DNA of 64,000 nt from Papio anubis (lineage: Eukaryota; Chordata; Mammalia; Primates; Cercopithecidae), in assembly GCF_008728515.1 (NCBI RefSeq), contig NC_044978.1, forward strand, positions 8,934,452-8,998,451, written 5' to 3'. Positions 1-12,455 of this stretch are shown here, piece by piece. Within the stretch, counting starts at the first letter, position 1, and every line of letters starts with the position of its first letter. Both the position numbers and the translations under genes were made by a program. The notes below the pieces were generated by a model that saw nothing but the letters and a program-made list of their open reading frames with translations, ran no database searches and was not told the origin of the DNA.

Positions 1-560
1 TCACCCCTAATCAATTCATGAAAGGCAAGACAGAAGTGACAGAGAGGGGAAAGAACATTATTGATGTATTCAATTTCCCTCTCTCTAGCCAGGCTCGGTT
101 TGAGAATTATCCAAAATAAAGGGCTCTCTGTTTTAAAAATCGCAAAGAAATATTACATAAACTATCATAATAATCTTTGATGAAGGGGCTTTTGTGGCAA
201 AACTTGTTCATATATCTTACTTAATGGCTTTGGTTTATGATTTAAAGCCTCTCTTGTCACTGTGAAATCATAACAGCTGACTGTAGCTGCCTGCTCTACA
301 GTGTGCAACCTAATGATGCCTTTAATTAAAGCTGTGGTATCAAGAAGATACAGATTCATGGGATCTGATCCGGTTTGGCCACTCCATAAATGTCTGGTCC
401 CTCATCTACAACATCAATATTTATAACTACCTTCCTGTTTTGTTTTGAGTTTTAGAGATAAAAAATTTGAGTATAACTCATGTTTCACCGCCAACCATAT
501 AGAAGGTGTTTAGGAATGTTTCCTATGAGTAGTAGTAGCAATAGTAATTGTACAGCACTT
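1..560. other. unassigned AT-rich non-coding DNA
   Basis: No repeat family, RNA gene or credible coding region is recognised here. The only open frames are short and show no codon-level or domain signal. A very old repeat too diverged to see by eye is possible. Confidence 0.5.
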
Positions 561-836
561 TTCCTGGTAGGATACATTCTAGGACCCCCAGTGGATGCTT
601 GAAACCATGGATAGTACCAACCCCTATATGCATGATGTCTTTTCCTATACATACACACTATGAGAAAGTTTAATTTAGAAATTAATCCCAGTAATAGATT
701 ACCAATAACAAAATGGAACAATTATCACATACTTCAATAATGTGGTGTCTCATTTCTCCTCTCTGTCAAAACATCTTACTGTACCATACTGTGGCTAACT
801 GAAACTGAGGTTTCAGTGGATAAAGGGAAACTACTA
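561..836 (+). mobile_element. Tigger/MER44-like Tc1-mariner DNA transposon relic
   Basis: The segment contains 'ggacccccagtggatgc', 'gaaaccatggatagtacc' and 'aaagtttaatttagaaatta' in the order I recall for short non-autonomous Tigger-type elements. It closes with 'ggtttcagtggataaaggg', which resembles the other terminal inverted repeat. No transposase is encoded, as expected for a MITE-like derivative mobilised in trans. The subfamily name is uncertain; the Tc1-mariner class assignment is better supported than the name. Confidence 0.6.
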
Positions 837-1030
837 TAATAATTATCCATAATGGTAGTGATTATTAGTAGTAACAACTTTAGTACTTCAAGGTGGGGAA
901 GAAAATCCTGCAGACCTCTGAGAAAGCAGAAGAGGGAAGCACTCCTACAAGTAGAATGTATGAGTGCTACTGAAGAGATGCAGGCACAGGACAGGGCGCC
1001 ATGATGGCAGCAACACAATTTTATGTGTCC

Positions 1031-1467
1031 ATGTAGCTGGGTCATGGTGCCCAGATATTTGGCCAAACACGATTTTGGGTGTTTCTGTTAAGGTGTTTCT
1101 TGATGAGATTAACCTTTACATTGGTAGATTTTGAGTAAAGACGATTGCTCTCCATAATGTGAGTGACCCTCACCCAATCACTTACAGGCATTCATAAAAT
1201 AAAGACTGAACTTCCCTAAGCAAGAAGGAGTGTATCTAGCACACTGTCTTGGGATTTAAACTGCAACTCTTCCCTGGGTCTCCAGCCTATCAGCCTACCA
1301 CATCAGATTTTGAACTTGCCAAGCCTCCACAATCCTGTGAGCCAACAACTAAAATCTCTCTCCATCTCTTTTTTCTGTGTATGTGTATACACACATACAC
1401 ATGCATATACATATTCTAACATTTTGTTGATTCTGTTTCTCTAGAGAACCCTGACTAGTACCATCAC
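1031..1467 (+). mobile_element. old LTR-like interspersed repeat, family not assigned
   Basis: The block includes 'ggtgtttcttgatgagatta', 'ctctccataatgtgagtg' and a closing 'ttctctagagaaccctgact', a combination that recurs in primate genomes as an old interspersed repeat. An alternating purine-pyrimidine tract (about 1377-1416, mixed TG/TA/CA steps) lies before the closing motif, where that repeat is usually simple-sequence rich. An LTR origin is inferred from the layout and was not demonstrated; no internal retroviral sequence is present. Confidence 0.42.
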
Positions 1468-4400
1468 TAAGGCCAAGCAACAAACTTGAACCAAGAACAG
1501 AAAAAATCAGGCTCTCCAATGTTAAAACCCACGAAACTTGCTGTAACATGACAGTATGTATTATCTGGTATGTAAGTTTCAAGATCAGCTGTGTCATTTG
1601 TCCTTCAAAGTTAGGTGAAAGATGTAACATTACTGAAACCACTAACAAAAACAAGAGAAAGAGGAATTAACTATCAAACATCTATTCTGTAGGATGAAAA
1701 AACATAAACTCTTTTTAATACGAATATTACAGCTTCAAAGTTCTCAATAGAGAAATAAATCTAAACAATTTGTCCCTGCTAAAGAATGTGAATAGCACAT
1801 AGTGCATAGCCATTAGCATTAAACAGCAGAAATAAATATAAGGCAAATGTTATATAAATCTTCCATTTTATGTTGTTCACACAAAGACATATTTTTAATA
1901 AAAAAGAATCATACCAAATACAACAATATTGCACAAAATGAATTTCCCTGCTCTTTTCTATGTGTATATTTACATAAATTTTATTTGTTACTTATTGTGA
2001 TATTAAAGACTTAGAAATAAATACTGTAAAGCAAAATGATAATAATTCCAATTAAGTGCTTCCAAATTCATTCTTAGATATTCTAATGCATCTACCACCA
2101 CATAATGAGAAAAACTGAGAAATTTAACCACACATCCTTAATGTAACCTTTTATTCCTACAAAAATTCAATCAAATAAACCCACTGTTGGAAGGGAAACA
2201 GCAACATTTGAATAAACTATCGAGAGGGTATAATTCTATTTAAAAACTTTTAAAATGAATATAGAACTAAAAAAGAGACTTCTTTAATACCACATTGACT
2301 ACGTTCCAGTTAAGGCTGGGCTTGTTTGGAAACTATGGCAATGGGTATGTTGATATATGTTATTATTATATTACCTAATAAGTTCCTTAATTTTAGGCAA
2401 TATTTATAGAATGGAAGAATGATTTATGCTTAGGTACGTCAAATGTTGAATCTAGTTTTAGCAATTGGAAGATATTATCATTTAAATCAAAACTTGTTTA
2501 GAGCTGAAAGTCATTTTGCAATCAGTATTTTGACTCTGAATGTTGAGGATTTTTACATCTTCCATAGAAATCTATCTGAGGTCTGTGCCACAATAGAAAC
2601 TTCTCTAAAGTAATTGATCAATTCTTCAGCAACTGAATGCCATTGAGTAGAACTGAGGGTACACATACTTAATTTAAAATAATCATAGAGCAACATTTTA
2701 AGATGTTCTTAAAGAATTAACACATATCAGATTAAAAACCACTCTAAATCATAAGAAATGAGACAATAAAAATCTATTGTATCAATGTATAAAAATTCTA
2801 CATATGGACTTAAAAATAACTGCAATTCTCTTAAAAAGATTGTTTAGATTTGCATTGTTCAGATTTACCAGTAAAAAGAAAATAGAGAAGTTCATCTTCT
2901 TTGGGTAACATCCGTTTTAAAAATCAGGTTTTGGTCCCTTAGGTAATGAAATTGTCTTAAAGTCTAAAATAAATTTCTAATTAAAAAAAAAAAGTAGGTG
3001 GACAGTTTCATACTCTGAAGTGCTTATAATGATGCTTTTGTAAACAAAGTACTATAACAAATGGAGACTGTTTTATTGCCTTAGGATTATTCTTTATCTA
3101 CTACTGCACAAATATGCTGCCAAGTAGCAACTTCACAAGGGTAGAGGCAAAATTAAATGCCTACAATTGCCATTAGCAATTGTGAACAATTATTAATCTG
3201 TCTAGAGGAAACTAATGGACACGATTAGAGAAACCAAAAGTCTTCATCTTATGGAAATCAATAGCACAGATGTACTTCCATCAGATAATGAATTACAGAT
3301 TCGTGAGCTGAAGATTAAGGTTGTCTTAGTATATATTCTGCCCATACCTATCCATTGTATGTCTCTCTCTCACTCTGGTTTATACCAATAATATATTATA
3401 GCGAACTAGCTCTTTATTTTCAAAAATTATAGTTATTGAGACACTACATAAAAGAGATGGGAAAGTAAATCTCTGTTTAGTTTCTTCGGGACTATAAAAC
3501 AAATCAGTAACAAAGGAATTATTGTTAATTTATATCAAATAAGGTGATTGGCAAATGGAAACTTTTGGTTTTCTTTTTAAAACACCCAGGACACGGGCGC
3601 AGCAATACTGGTTCAAAGAAAAAGATTTGTCATTATGATGCACTGCAGAGTATCTACATATACATACGAACAAACAGAACCAGAGCGTATTTTGAAAACT
3701 TCATAATAAACAATGTTTCATGAAATCACAAAATAGAGTGCTCATGTCTGATCCCACTATAGATCTAACCTAAATCCCAATAAAAACATGAATACAATTG
3801 CCTTTTATTAAATGTCTACCAGAGTCTGGTTAATTCAGATTAGAACTTAATTGAAAATCTTTTATAGTATGCATATTTTATGTCAGATTCGATATATACA
3901 GAAACTCACGAGAAAACACTTCACGGTAAGAGGAGAATTCCTGGAGAAAATACGGGAAGGGGAGACTGCACCTTGGTCTCCATTCAAAGAAATTCAATTA
4001 TAGAAGAATGAAAGGACTTCTGTTGCAGGCAATCACTTCTATGGTTGTATCTATAAGGAAGTTTTAAAGTGTGATTCCAGTGTACTCCTCTCTAAGAACA
4101 GTAAACTCCTACTAGTTCTCACATTCCCAGAGGAAGATGGAAACCCCAAAGATTGATTGGAACTAAAGTTGCTCATATAGATTTGGTTAAAGAAGGCTTT
4201 TCTTCATATATTGCAAAGTCTTGGGTTTAATAATGTAAAATCTCTGTATCTATAGCTCTTGGGTAATAATGTTTTGTGCTGAAATCCAAGAGCTGAGTGC
4301 AGTGACAGCAAAGTAGGAGAGACATGTGGAAGTAAGTTTATCACATCAGAATACACTACACCGGCAGCTTGATGGTTAAGAGTAAATTCACGTGGTCATC

Positions 4401-6081
4401 ACACTGATCCTCAGACCCAGTGGTGGGAGATGCTCTCCACTTATCTCGAAGATAACTTAAAGAGTTACCTTTAAAGAGACATTGTCTCATAGATGAAGGA
4501 GTCTAGGGATGGGGGCAGTGTATCTGTTCAGTTCTCAGTTAATAATGATGTTTCCACAATTTTATCTCGCTTGATGTCAGTTGCCTCAGGATAATACAAC
4601 TTGCCCTATCCACATGGTACTTTCCTAAAACCAAAGATGAGGCTGCTTTTGACTGCTTTAGCAAGTATAAAGTAATAAGCAAATAGATAAGAATTATCTT
4701 GGTAGAGGCCTGAACATAGAGGAATAGCAAAGATTGTTGGTTTATGCAAATCATTACTATTTTTAACATGTTTGAGACTTCGAGGACCTAGTCACCTCCA
4801 GGCGATATTCTCACCCCTTTGTCACATAATCCTACTTGCTGACATACTGATGAACAGGCCTTTTCAGACTCATTATAATGATGATGTCTGTTTCTGCAAT
4901 GTGGAACAATCTGCGGTTCATGCCAGGCTGCAGCAGCTGCCACTACCTACCACTCAAAGAACTAAATCAGCTTAAAATTCCCCCCAACACCATGGAGGGA
5001 AACTAATGATATATGCAGGGAAACATTTTGCGTCTCTGGAGCACTGGTGATGTTATTTTCAGTGTCATCCGCCCTGTGTGCTGATAACATGATAGCTGTC
5101 ATTCAACTCCCATCATTACAATTTTGACTCAAAACACTGTAGTAGGAAAGATAACGTCTCCCACATTTGTCCTCTGTCAAACTTTCTACAAAATTCATAG
5201 TGGAGCAAAACTGGGAGGAGGGACTATGACTATCTCAATAACCCACGGTCCCCAGGCTCTAAGATCACTTTTGTCCTTGAGAATATTTGTCAGAATATTT
5301 TACAGGAAATGGCTAAGCAGAAAGTCAGGACTACATTCAATATATCTTATCATAGTGTTTTCAGCTCTAACGTAAAACGTGATCAATGCCTAATCAATCA
5401 AATCACACTGTTACCATTTTTTTGTCTCCATCTCAGATCTCTACGTGTTTAATTACTTTCTTGTCTCTGTCTGAATAGATGATCCAATCATAAAAGAGTC
5501 TTACCACTCTTAGATGTCACAATCTTCTCTATTGCTGTGACTGCTAAACTACCAAATAGTTGAGGCATGACTTTACACTTGCTGCCACCACGTTTTAAGA
5601 ATTTGCTCACTACCTCCTGACAAGACTGTCACTAACCCATACAAGGCCTTTATGCCAGGGACAAACAGTGCTCTGAACAAAAAGATGTGATGGAATATTG
5701 TCCTAGTGGTTATATAAGTCCACAAGGCTTATGATGGAATGGTGCTCCTTAGATTTGGGCAGTGCGCAACCTGCACAAACATAAACAGCGATGTTGGGAA
5801 GAGGAAGAAAAGGGGAATCAAAGAGAAGTCTTTGGCCTGCAGCCTGAGTGGCTAAAACAGAGGTGTTGTTGTCAATAGAGAGAGAGAGTAATCAGGAAGA
5901 GCTGCTTGGAATTGGAAGATAATGAGTTCAATGCTGGCTAAGTTAGTTTCGAAAAGCATTAGAATATCAAAATAGGAAAGTCCAGTATGCTGAATTAAGC
6001 TCCAAAAAGGGGAAAAATATTAGAAGCAGAGGTAAAGATTTTGGGCATGGCTGTATTAGGTATATTTAAGCAAAATGAGTT
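1468..6081. other. 4.6 kb of unassigned AT-rich non-coding DNA
   Basis: I see no Alu, L1, LTR, MIR or coding signal in this stretch. Open frames near 4539-4769 (minus), 4772-4975 and 5124-5375 (plus) are 67-83 codons long with no recognisable domain and are treated as chance. Homopolymer runs are short. The absence of young insertions over 4.6 kb is unremarkable for AT-rich primate DNA, but it makes this one of the longer repeat-poor blocks in the window. Confidence 0.5.
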
Positions 6082-6107
6082 AAAAAAAAAAAAAAAAAAA
6101 AAAAAAA
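6082..6107 (+). repeat. A26 homopolymer just upstream of an Alu
   Basis: A run of about 26 A residues ends 16 bases before the AluY at 6124. It could be the tail of an older retroposed fragment or an A-rich stretch that the Alu endonuclease site used. The two cannot be told apart from this copy alone. Confidence 0.85.
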
Positions 6108-6123
6108 GCTCAAAAAAGAAACT

Positions 6124-6463
6124 GGCCGGGCGCAGTGGCTCAAGCCTATAATCCCAGAACTTTTGGGAGGCCGAGACGGGCAGATCACAAGGTCAGGAGA
6201 TCCATCGAGACCATCCTGGCTAACATGGTGAAACCCCGTCTCTACTAAAAATAATACAAAAAACTAGCCAGGCGAGGTGGCGGGCGCCTGTAGTCCCAGC
6301 TACTCGGGAGGCTGAGGCAGGAGAATGGTGTGAACCCCGGAGGTGGAGCTTGCAGTGAGCTGAGATCCGGCCACTACACTCCAGCCTGGGCGAAAGAGTG
6401 AGACTCCGTCTCACAGAAAAAAAAAAAAAAAAAAACAAAACAAAACAAAAAAAAAAAAAAAAA
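6124..6463 (+). mobile_element. AluY, Old World monkey-type subfamily
   Basis: This is a full-length 7SL-derived dimer starting 'ggccgggcgcagtggctcaa' and ending in a long A-rich tail (6420-6463) interrupted by 'caaaacaaaac'. The right monomer has 'gagatccggccac' near 6362 and 'actagccaggcgaggtgg' near 6263. I associate both with cercopithecid AluYRa-like lineages; human AluY usually reads 'gagatcgcgccac' and 'attagccgggcg'. The pol III promoter region is largely intact. Small insertions are visible near 6159 and in the linker. No clean target-site duplication was found, perhaps because both flanks are A-rich. Confidence 0.93.
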
Positions 6464-6789
6464 CTAAAAGAACCTTGCTAGGCCTGTTTTATTGAACTAT
6501 GGAGGGAATGACAGGATTTTAAGAAGACTCCTGCATACAACTGCACTGTTGTGCACTGCGCAGCGCTGTGGGGTGTCAGCCACAGCACAGTTATTAAACG
6601 ACACGATGGTAAGACTTTGGATAGACCAGAAAATTATCCAGAAAATGACGGCAAGACCTTGAGGAAAGGAGCTCTCTAATTCACAGAAAAGAGTAACAGA
6701 ATGGCAATGATGCAACTCTGAAGAGTTGTCCAGATACATTAGTTCTTTCAAAAAATTTAACTCTATTCTCAAATAATCTTAAAGTAAAA
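6464..6789. other. unassigned spacer
   Basis: No repeat or gene is recognised. A minus-strand open frame of 91 codons (6497-6772) has no recognisable domain. A GC-richer pocket near 6545-6600 is not long enough to be a CpG island. Confidence 0.45.
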
Positions 6790-6985
6790 CTCTGAATAGG
6801 CCACCTTCTGTGAACAACCTTTAAAAAACTCTTCAGTGGATTTCCATACACTAAAGTGCAAACTCTTTAGAGTGACATTAAGGACCCTCCACAGTATTGT
6901 CCTATAAGAATAATACAAAACAGACTTCTCATCCTCCACCAAATATACCCTATGCTTTCCTGATTTCTGGACTTTGTCCATGCTT
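6790..6985 (+). mobile_element. L2 LINE fragment
   Basis: The order 'cttcagtggatttccataca', 'aagtgcaaactctttag', 'aaggaccctccacagta' and 'accctatgctttcctga' follows the L2 region that reads roughly 'cagtggctccccattgcc ... aaactccttagcctggc ... ggccctccacaatct'. L2 is an ancient inactive LINE. The copy is heavily diverged and has no coding potential. Confidence 0.6.
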
Positions 6986-7439
6986 AATCAGAGTGTACTA
7001 TTATTAGCACTTTACAGATAATATAATTGAAGTTTCAGCTATGTAATTTGTCCATATTGTACATTTCCAAAGTCCATCTTCTTTGTCACCAGGATATGCC
7101 ACTCAAATTGAGAGTCTATGTAGTACTCATATTTGTAGAACATTACCTACAATATGCCTTGTATAGTTGTGAAATGAGTGTTTTATATAATGTATTTCAG
7201 CACTTTAAATGTGTGTAATCATTAAACATTGTAATAATGTTATTCTTATTCATTAACTTATTCTAAAATAAGGCCTCTGGTCAAAAGTAAATAATCTGTT
7301 ATTGTTATAATTTTTAGACATGATATAGTGCTACCATAGCACAAAATTATGACTATTACTGAAGATATTTCTTCCCTGCCCATGCCTATAAGCAGATTAA
7401 AGCTTCCAGTATGTAAAATCGGCTCTCATTTGTCATTGT
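6986..7439. other. spacer with a possible MIR remnant
   Basis: Bases about 6995-7075 ('ctattattagcactttacag ... atgtaatttgtcca') resemble the minus-strand core of a MIR element, but the match is short. The rest is unassigned. The old L1 that follows may extend somewhat upstream of the start I give for it. Confidence 0.35.
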
Positions 7440-8268
7440 TGAAAATGATCCATGATGGAGCAACAGGAATTCTCATTCATTGCTAATGGCAATGCAAAAT
7501 GATACAGCCACTTTGGAAGAAAGCTTTAGTCTACAAAGCTAAACATAATCTTATCCCATGATCCAGCAATCTTTGCTTGTAGGTATTTACTTCAATGATC
7601 TGAACACTTATAATCTACACAAAAACCTGCATATATATGTTTATAGTAGATTTAGGCATAGTTGCCCCAAATGGAAATAAACCAGGATGTCTGTCAATAG
7701 GTGGATGGATAAACAAATCATGGCACATCTAGACAATAATCCAGACATATTACTCAACAGTCAAATGACCCATCGAGTCATAAAAAGCCATAAAAAGTCA
7801 TGGAGGAACCATAAATGCAGATTGCTAATGTGAAAGAAGTCACTCTGAAAATACTACACTCTTTATGATTCCAACTCTGTGACATTCTGAAAACACAAAA
7901 CTGTAAAGGTAAAAAGGTCAGTGGTTGCCAGGATTGAGGAGAATATGAGGAGAGGATGAATAGGTGGAGTAGAGGGGATTTTTAGGGGATTGAAACTATT
8001 CTGTGTGATACTGTAACGGCAGTTGTATAACATTATGTATTTGGCAAAACCCATGGAAGTAGACAACACAAAGGGTGAAACCTAATGTGCACTATGAATT
8101 TCCATTAGTAATAATTACATTGGCTCATCAGTCGTAAAAAAATGTACCATGCCCATGTGAGATATTAATAACAGAGGAAACTGATAGGGAAGAGAGAGAG
8201 GGAATTATCTATATTCTGTTCAGTTTTTCTGTAAACCTAACATTACTCTAAGAAGCAAAGTCTATTAG
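7440..8268 (+). mobile_element. old L1 (L1M) 3' end: ORF2 tail plus 3' UTR
   Basis: The sequence follows the end of L1 ORF2 and its 3' UTR: 'gaattctcattcattgct', 'cagccactttggaagaaag', 'gatccagcaatctttgct', 'tggatggataaacaaat', then 'tgccaggattgaggaga' and a closing 'aagcaaagtctatta'. The element is 5'-truncated, has numerous indels and stops, and carries only a weak A-rich end. Divergence is much greater than in the L1 at 62648-64000, so it belongs to an old L1M-type lineage. It encodes no functional protein. Confidence 0.85.
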
Positions 8269-9456
8269 CTTTAAAATATGCAATATTTAAATTACTGAAT
8301 ATATAAAAAAATCCATTAAACAGTAAAATTTTTCACACGATGGACAAAACAGAGGACAATGATATTTGCAACAGTGATGGTCGCTCTCACGACTTCCTAA
8401 GACACCCTCTCCTACTGCCCCGTCAAATGAATGATGCCTCTTATTCCCCTGCTAACGGAAGCAAACACAACCTCTCTAACAGAGACCTACTTTCCCCTGA
8501 GTTTCCAGATCTCCTCAAGATACTCCTCTTGAAGTTACTTCACTTACTAAAATTCATCTTCAAAGAGCTTACTGAATTATCAAAATGTTCCCAGAGGCTA
8601 TGGTATGTAGATGATGGTGGAAAACAAGCACCAAACAGGATTGCTTTGTTAATCAGCACTTCACTGTAGCTTCTTTTTAATGTTCTCCTTAATGCTTTAA
8701 GGATTTTTACACCACATTTAGTTATTTTCTTTATTACTTCGTATGGCTGGTGGCAAGAAAACTTAGAAAATAAGCATATAAAGATTTACCAACTGAGACT
8801 ATTATATCCTAAGTTTATTAAACCACACAATTAGTTCCTCTGCATAATTTATATTTAATTTTCTTAGATTGTTTCTAACCCATAGATATATTTATTTCAC
8901 TTAGCTTGTCCTACAGTGATATTTGTCTTACTCACCTGGCAGATTCAGGTTGCCAGTTTCTCATGTCTAAGAATCTTTCTCCTCACCTTACTCAGAATTT
9001 TCTAAATCTGTTTTCTTCATATCTCATATGTGGATTTGGAATCATTAAGAACAAAAAAATCATTTCACCACTCTTTGTATACTACTAAAATACGACAAAT
9101 AGTTTTCAATCACTTTGGACTATTTAATCATATAGAGTATTGTGTTCATAAGGACAAGATCACCAGTTTACTTAATTTCACACGCACAAAAGTTATTTGC
9201 CACCATCAAGTATTAACCCTGCTCTCAGATGTCACCGACACATGGCCCACCAGGTGGCCATACAGGGCATCTGGCTGGGCTCATTTAAAAGTAATGGCAG
9301 TAGGAAAAAAGGCAAGACATTGTGTATGTCGTATGTGAGTCGCACATAAACCACAGAGCGCTTTCAGGATGTCAGATATTTCTGGACAAAGATAAATTAT
9401 GGAAAGGCCCAATGACATAGGAGAAAGATCAACACTTTTAAAAAAACACAATTACC
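8269..9456. other. unassigned non-coding DNA with one 109-codon frame
   Basis: A plus-strand open frame at 8340-8669 gives 109 residues, with a Leu/Lys-rich stretch (about residues 58-75) and no recognised domain. It has no obvious promoter, splice signals or homologue that I can name, so I treat it as chance or as part of an unrecognised repeat. The rest of the interval shows nothing I can assign. Confidence 0.4.
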
Positions 9457-9595
9457 CTGCTAAGCTCCAATTCCAGCTTTGTCACTTAGTTGCTATGAGA
9501 GCTTGAGAAAGCGACAGTTTCTTGATCTCACATTTCCTCATCTCTAAAATAGGGATAGTACATTTTCTACATAGCGGTCTAGAAATATTCTCTAA
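9457..9595 (+). mobile_element. MIR SINE
   Basis: 'ccagctttgtcacttagttg', 'gagcttgagaaagcgacag' and 'tttcctcatctctaaaatag' reproduce the MIR consensus order (tRNA-derived SINE with CORE region: 'gccacttactagctgtg ... gggcaagtta ... tttcctcatctgtaaaatggg'). It is an ancient mammalian SINE on the plus strand, truncated and diverged. Confidence 0.8.
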
Positions 9596-9666
9596 CTCAG
9601 TTGACCAGCCAACATGAATATTTAATATATGATACTATTAGTAGTGGCAGTCATCATGACCAGTGC

Positions 9667-10089
9667 TATGATATGGAATCATGTGTTCCTCCAAAATTCA
9701 TATGTTGGAACATAACCCTGAAGGTGATGGTGTTAAGAAGCAAGGCCTTAGAGAAATGATTAGTAGTCTTATATCTTATAACGAGGGCTCTTATATCTCC
9801 ATGCGTTATTAATATCCTTATAAAAGGCTTGATGAAGCAATTTCATCCCCTTTTGCCCTTCCATCCTTCCTCCATGTGAGGATAAAGCATTCACGCCCTC
9901 CACCATGTGAGGACTCAGCAGGAGGGGCCACCTGTGAAGCAGAGAGCAAGCCTTCACCACACACCAAATCTGCTGGCATCTTGGTCTTCAACTTCCCAGC
10001 CTCCAGAATCGTGAGAAATATATCTCTGTTCTTTATACGTTACCCAGTTTAAGGTGTTTTGTTACAGCAGCACAAATGAAGTAAGATAA
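9667..10089 (+). mobile_element. MLT1-type MaLR solitary LTR
   Basis: 'ctccaaaattcatatgttgg', 'gtgatggtgttaagaagc', 'atccttataaaaggcttg', 'ccatgtgaggactcagc', 'cttcccagcctccagaa' and 'tgttacagcagcacaaatg' match, in order, the MLT1/MST family LTR of the ERVL-MaLR class. The polyadenylation region ('gagaaatatatctctg') is degenerate. No internal retroviral sequence flanks it, so it is a solitary LTR. A second copy of the 'ccatgtgagga' motif (9873 and 9903) suggests a small local duplication. Confidence 0.88.
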
Positions 10090-11131
10090 TGAATATTCCT
10101 ATTTTATCCTAGAACCTAAATTCCCAACTGGAGTTCCTAAGTTCCACCCCTCTTAGGATCTTCTCACCAGCATCACTTTTGAGAACCACATCATGAGTGG
10201 CAAGATTAAATTCATTAGCACCAGCCTAAAAACTTCTTTTGGTAGGAGAGTCATGGTTCTGTAGTTCATACATTTGACAGGATAGTTTTATCCATCAGTA
10301 TGAGTTGTTCCAAAAGTTTATTAGAAATTAACCATCGGAGATGCTGCTTTCTTTAAAAATGAGCTCTATATATGATACCCCAATTTAAAATGATGCCCTT
10401 CAAACTGGTGTTTGAAGGTAGAATAAGCAAATTTAAGGTCACCATGTCTGCAAGTAAATGTTTTAGATTCCCTTCAAGCTTCCCCATTCCTGAAAAAAAT
10501 CCCATCTCAATAATTATTCTATAGCTGCTTCTGTCATCTTTGAATTAAACTTAATTTCCATTGTATACTTTATATACAAAACATACACATATACACATTA
10601 TATATAAAACCTTCTTAGTGTGATAAAAATGAACATGGAATAATAGGTATATACATATAAAACATTTTATACTATCTGTAATGAATCATTAATCATATTG
10701 ATGTTGCATAACAAATTTTATTTAATCTTTCTGCTTGAAGTGTAACTTTCTTCTCAAGGACAAGACTCTCAGATCCTTTTTCCTTCATGCTGTGCTGCAA
10801 AAAGCACGGACGCTATGTTCATACAGTTCTTTTCTTGAAGTTTGGCTCTCTCATTTACTGGCTGTCTGATGTTAGCAAGTTGCAGAAGTCTATGAAGCTC
10901 AGCTTTATACTTGAAGTGTTGTGTGAGGATCAAAGGAGAAAATGTATTTAAGACACCAAGCATATTCAATGTACTTAATTTGTGGTGGTGATTACTGTAT
11001 TCTGGCTTATTTAATCTCCAAGTTTATTATCCATGTCAATAGTCACCTTGACATTAGGAAAAGTGTCTCCACTGACAAGGAATCATAAGATGAACAAAAT
11101 GTGCCTCTTGATGGTGTAGTCATTGATGGTG
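10090..11131. other. unassigned non-coding DNA
   Basis: Nothing is recognised. A minus-strand frame at 10769-10969 (66 codons) lacks any domain. The TA-rich segment 10560-10680 has repeated 'atatacacat/atataaaac' words typical of degenerate simple sequence. Confidence 0.45.
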
Positions 11132-11708
11132 TGGGTCAGAATGCCAAAGATGACTCCCCAATATTCCTATCTTCCGGTAACTCAAACACTGACCTATGCA
11201 CTGCAGAGGTTTTGTTATTGTAATTAAAGTCTCAAATCAGGTTGCCTTAAAATACGACCATTAACTGGCATGTGCCTCACTTAAGCATACACATCCTTTA
11301 AAAGGTGATGACAGTGGCATGATGGTAAGTCAGGAAGATTCAAAACATAGGAAGGATTTGATGTGCCATTGCTGGCTTTGAAAATGGAAAGCCCATAAGC
11401 CTGGGAATATAGGTGGCCTCTAGAAGCTGGCAACAGCTCCTAGTTAATAGCCAGCAAGGAAACAGGGACCTCAATCCTAGAGCTGCACATAACTGAATTC
11501 TGCCAACAACTGAATTGACTGACTCTTCTCCAGATTCCCAGATAAGAACTCAGCCTAGCCAAACCCCTGAGTGTGGCTATGTGAGACCCTAAGCAGAGGG
11601 TCCAGGACTTCTGGACTTCGGATCTCTAGAATTGTGAGCTAATAAATGGGTGCAGTTCTAAGCTGCTAAATATGATATGTTATGCAGCAACAGAAAACGA
11701 AGACAGCC
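11132..11708 (+). mobile_element. MaLR-type (MLT1-like) LTR
   Basis: The block contains 'aattaaagtctcaaatcagg', 'gctggctttgaaaatgg', 'ggtggcctctagaagctgg', 'ggacttctggacttcgg', 'tctctagaattgtgagc' plus 'taataaatgg' (polyadenylation signal) and 'atgcagcaacagaaaacg'. This order is that of an old MaLR LTR. It lies on the plus strand, like the copies at 9667 and 16201, with no internal region attached. Subfamily is not assigned. Confidence 0.72.
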
Positions 11709-12269
11709 ATGTTCTCTTCAGTTCTCGTGCTTTCCATGGCATAATCTCTGCTTTATTTAAGTACTCAGCAAAGGTCTGCCCATGGCATGTTGAACTACTT
11801 CGAAGATACCTGTACTTGTCTTTTAAGAAAAGATTCCTTTTGATTATTTCTCATAGATCCTACTGATGAAAATAAAGATAAGCAAATATTCAAGGAAATG
11901 TATTTCTGCATCATTATCTGAGGACAATATTGGTGATGTCCCCTGGGTATTCAGGTTTTAAATGAGCCAGTTCAACAGTATATTGATACATTTCCTGATG
12001 TGTCTCCCATTCTTTTTCTTACATGCAATTTTTTCCTATGTATATTATGTGCAAGAAAAGTTTAAATTCTATATTATGTCTGTGATGGAAAATTATTGAT
12101 CTTCTAGCTATCATGTTACTATCAGACAAACGTCCAATTCTAATTTCTCTGTCAAGTTTATTTTAATTTTATATCATAAGCATCTGTGCCACATTAAAGT
12201 TGTTTAAAGGAGTGTTTGTGAAGGCTGTTTTAGAGGCAATGTAGAAAGAATAGTGACCAAGACAGAAAA
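11709..12269. other. unassigned spacer
   Basis: No repeat or coding signal is recognised in this AT-rich interval between a MaLR LTR and a MIR. Confidence 0.45.
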
Positions 12270-12455
12270 TTCTCTTGTATTTGAAGCTCTGTCCCAGAGC
12301 TTGTAGCTGCTTGGCACTGGGTAAGTTACTGCTTCTCTCTGTTTCCCAGTAACTTCACCCAATACTTCAAAGGCTGTTGTGGGAATAATTGAGTTAATAT
12401 ATGCAAAGTACTTAAACAGTGCCTAAAACCTTCAGAATGACACAAGTACCTGATG
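12270..12455 (+). mobile_element. MIR SINE
   Basis: 'cactgggtaagttactgctt', 'gctgttgtgggaataattga', 'gttaatatatgcaaagtact' and 'taaacagtgcctaaaac' follow the 3' half of MIR ('gggcaagttacttaacc ... gttgtgaggattaaatgag ... aaagcgcttagaacagtgcct'). Plus strand, diverged, with a small rearrangement near 12345. Confidence 0.75.

Noticed and set aside
8340..8669. 109-codon frame as a small novel gene
   Set aside because: No recognisable domain, no regulatory context and no upstream or downstream exon signals; chance is sufficient.
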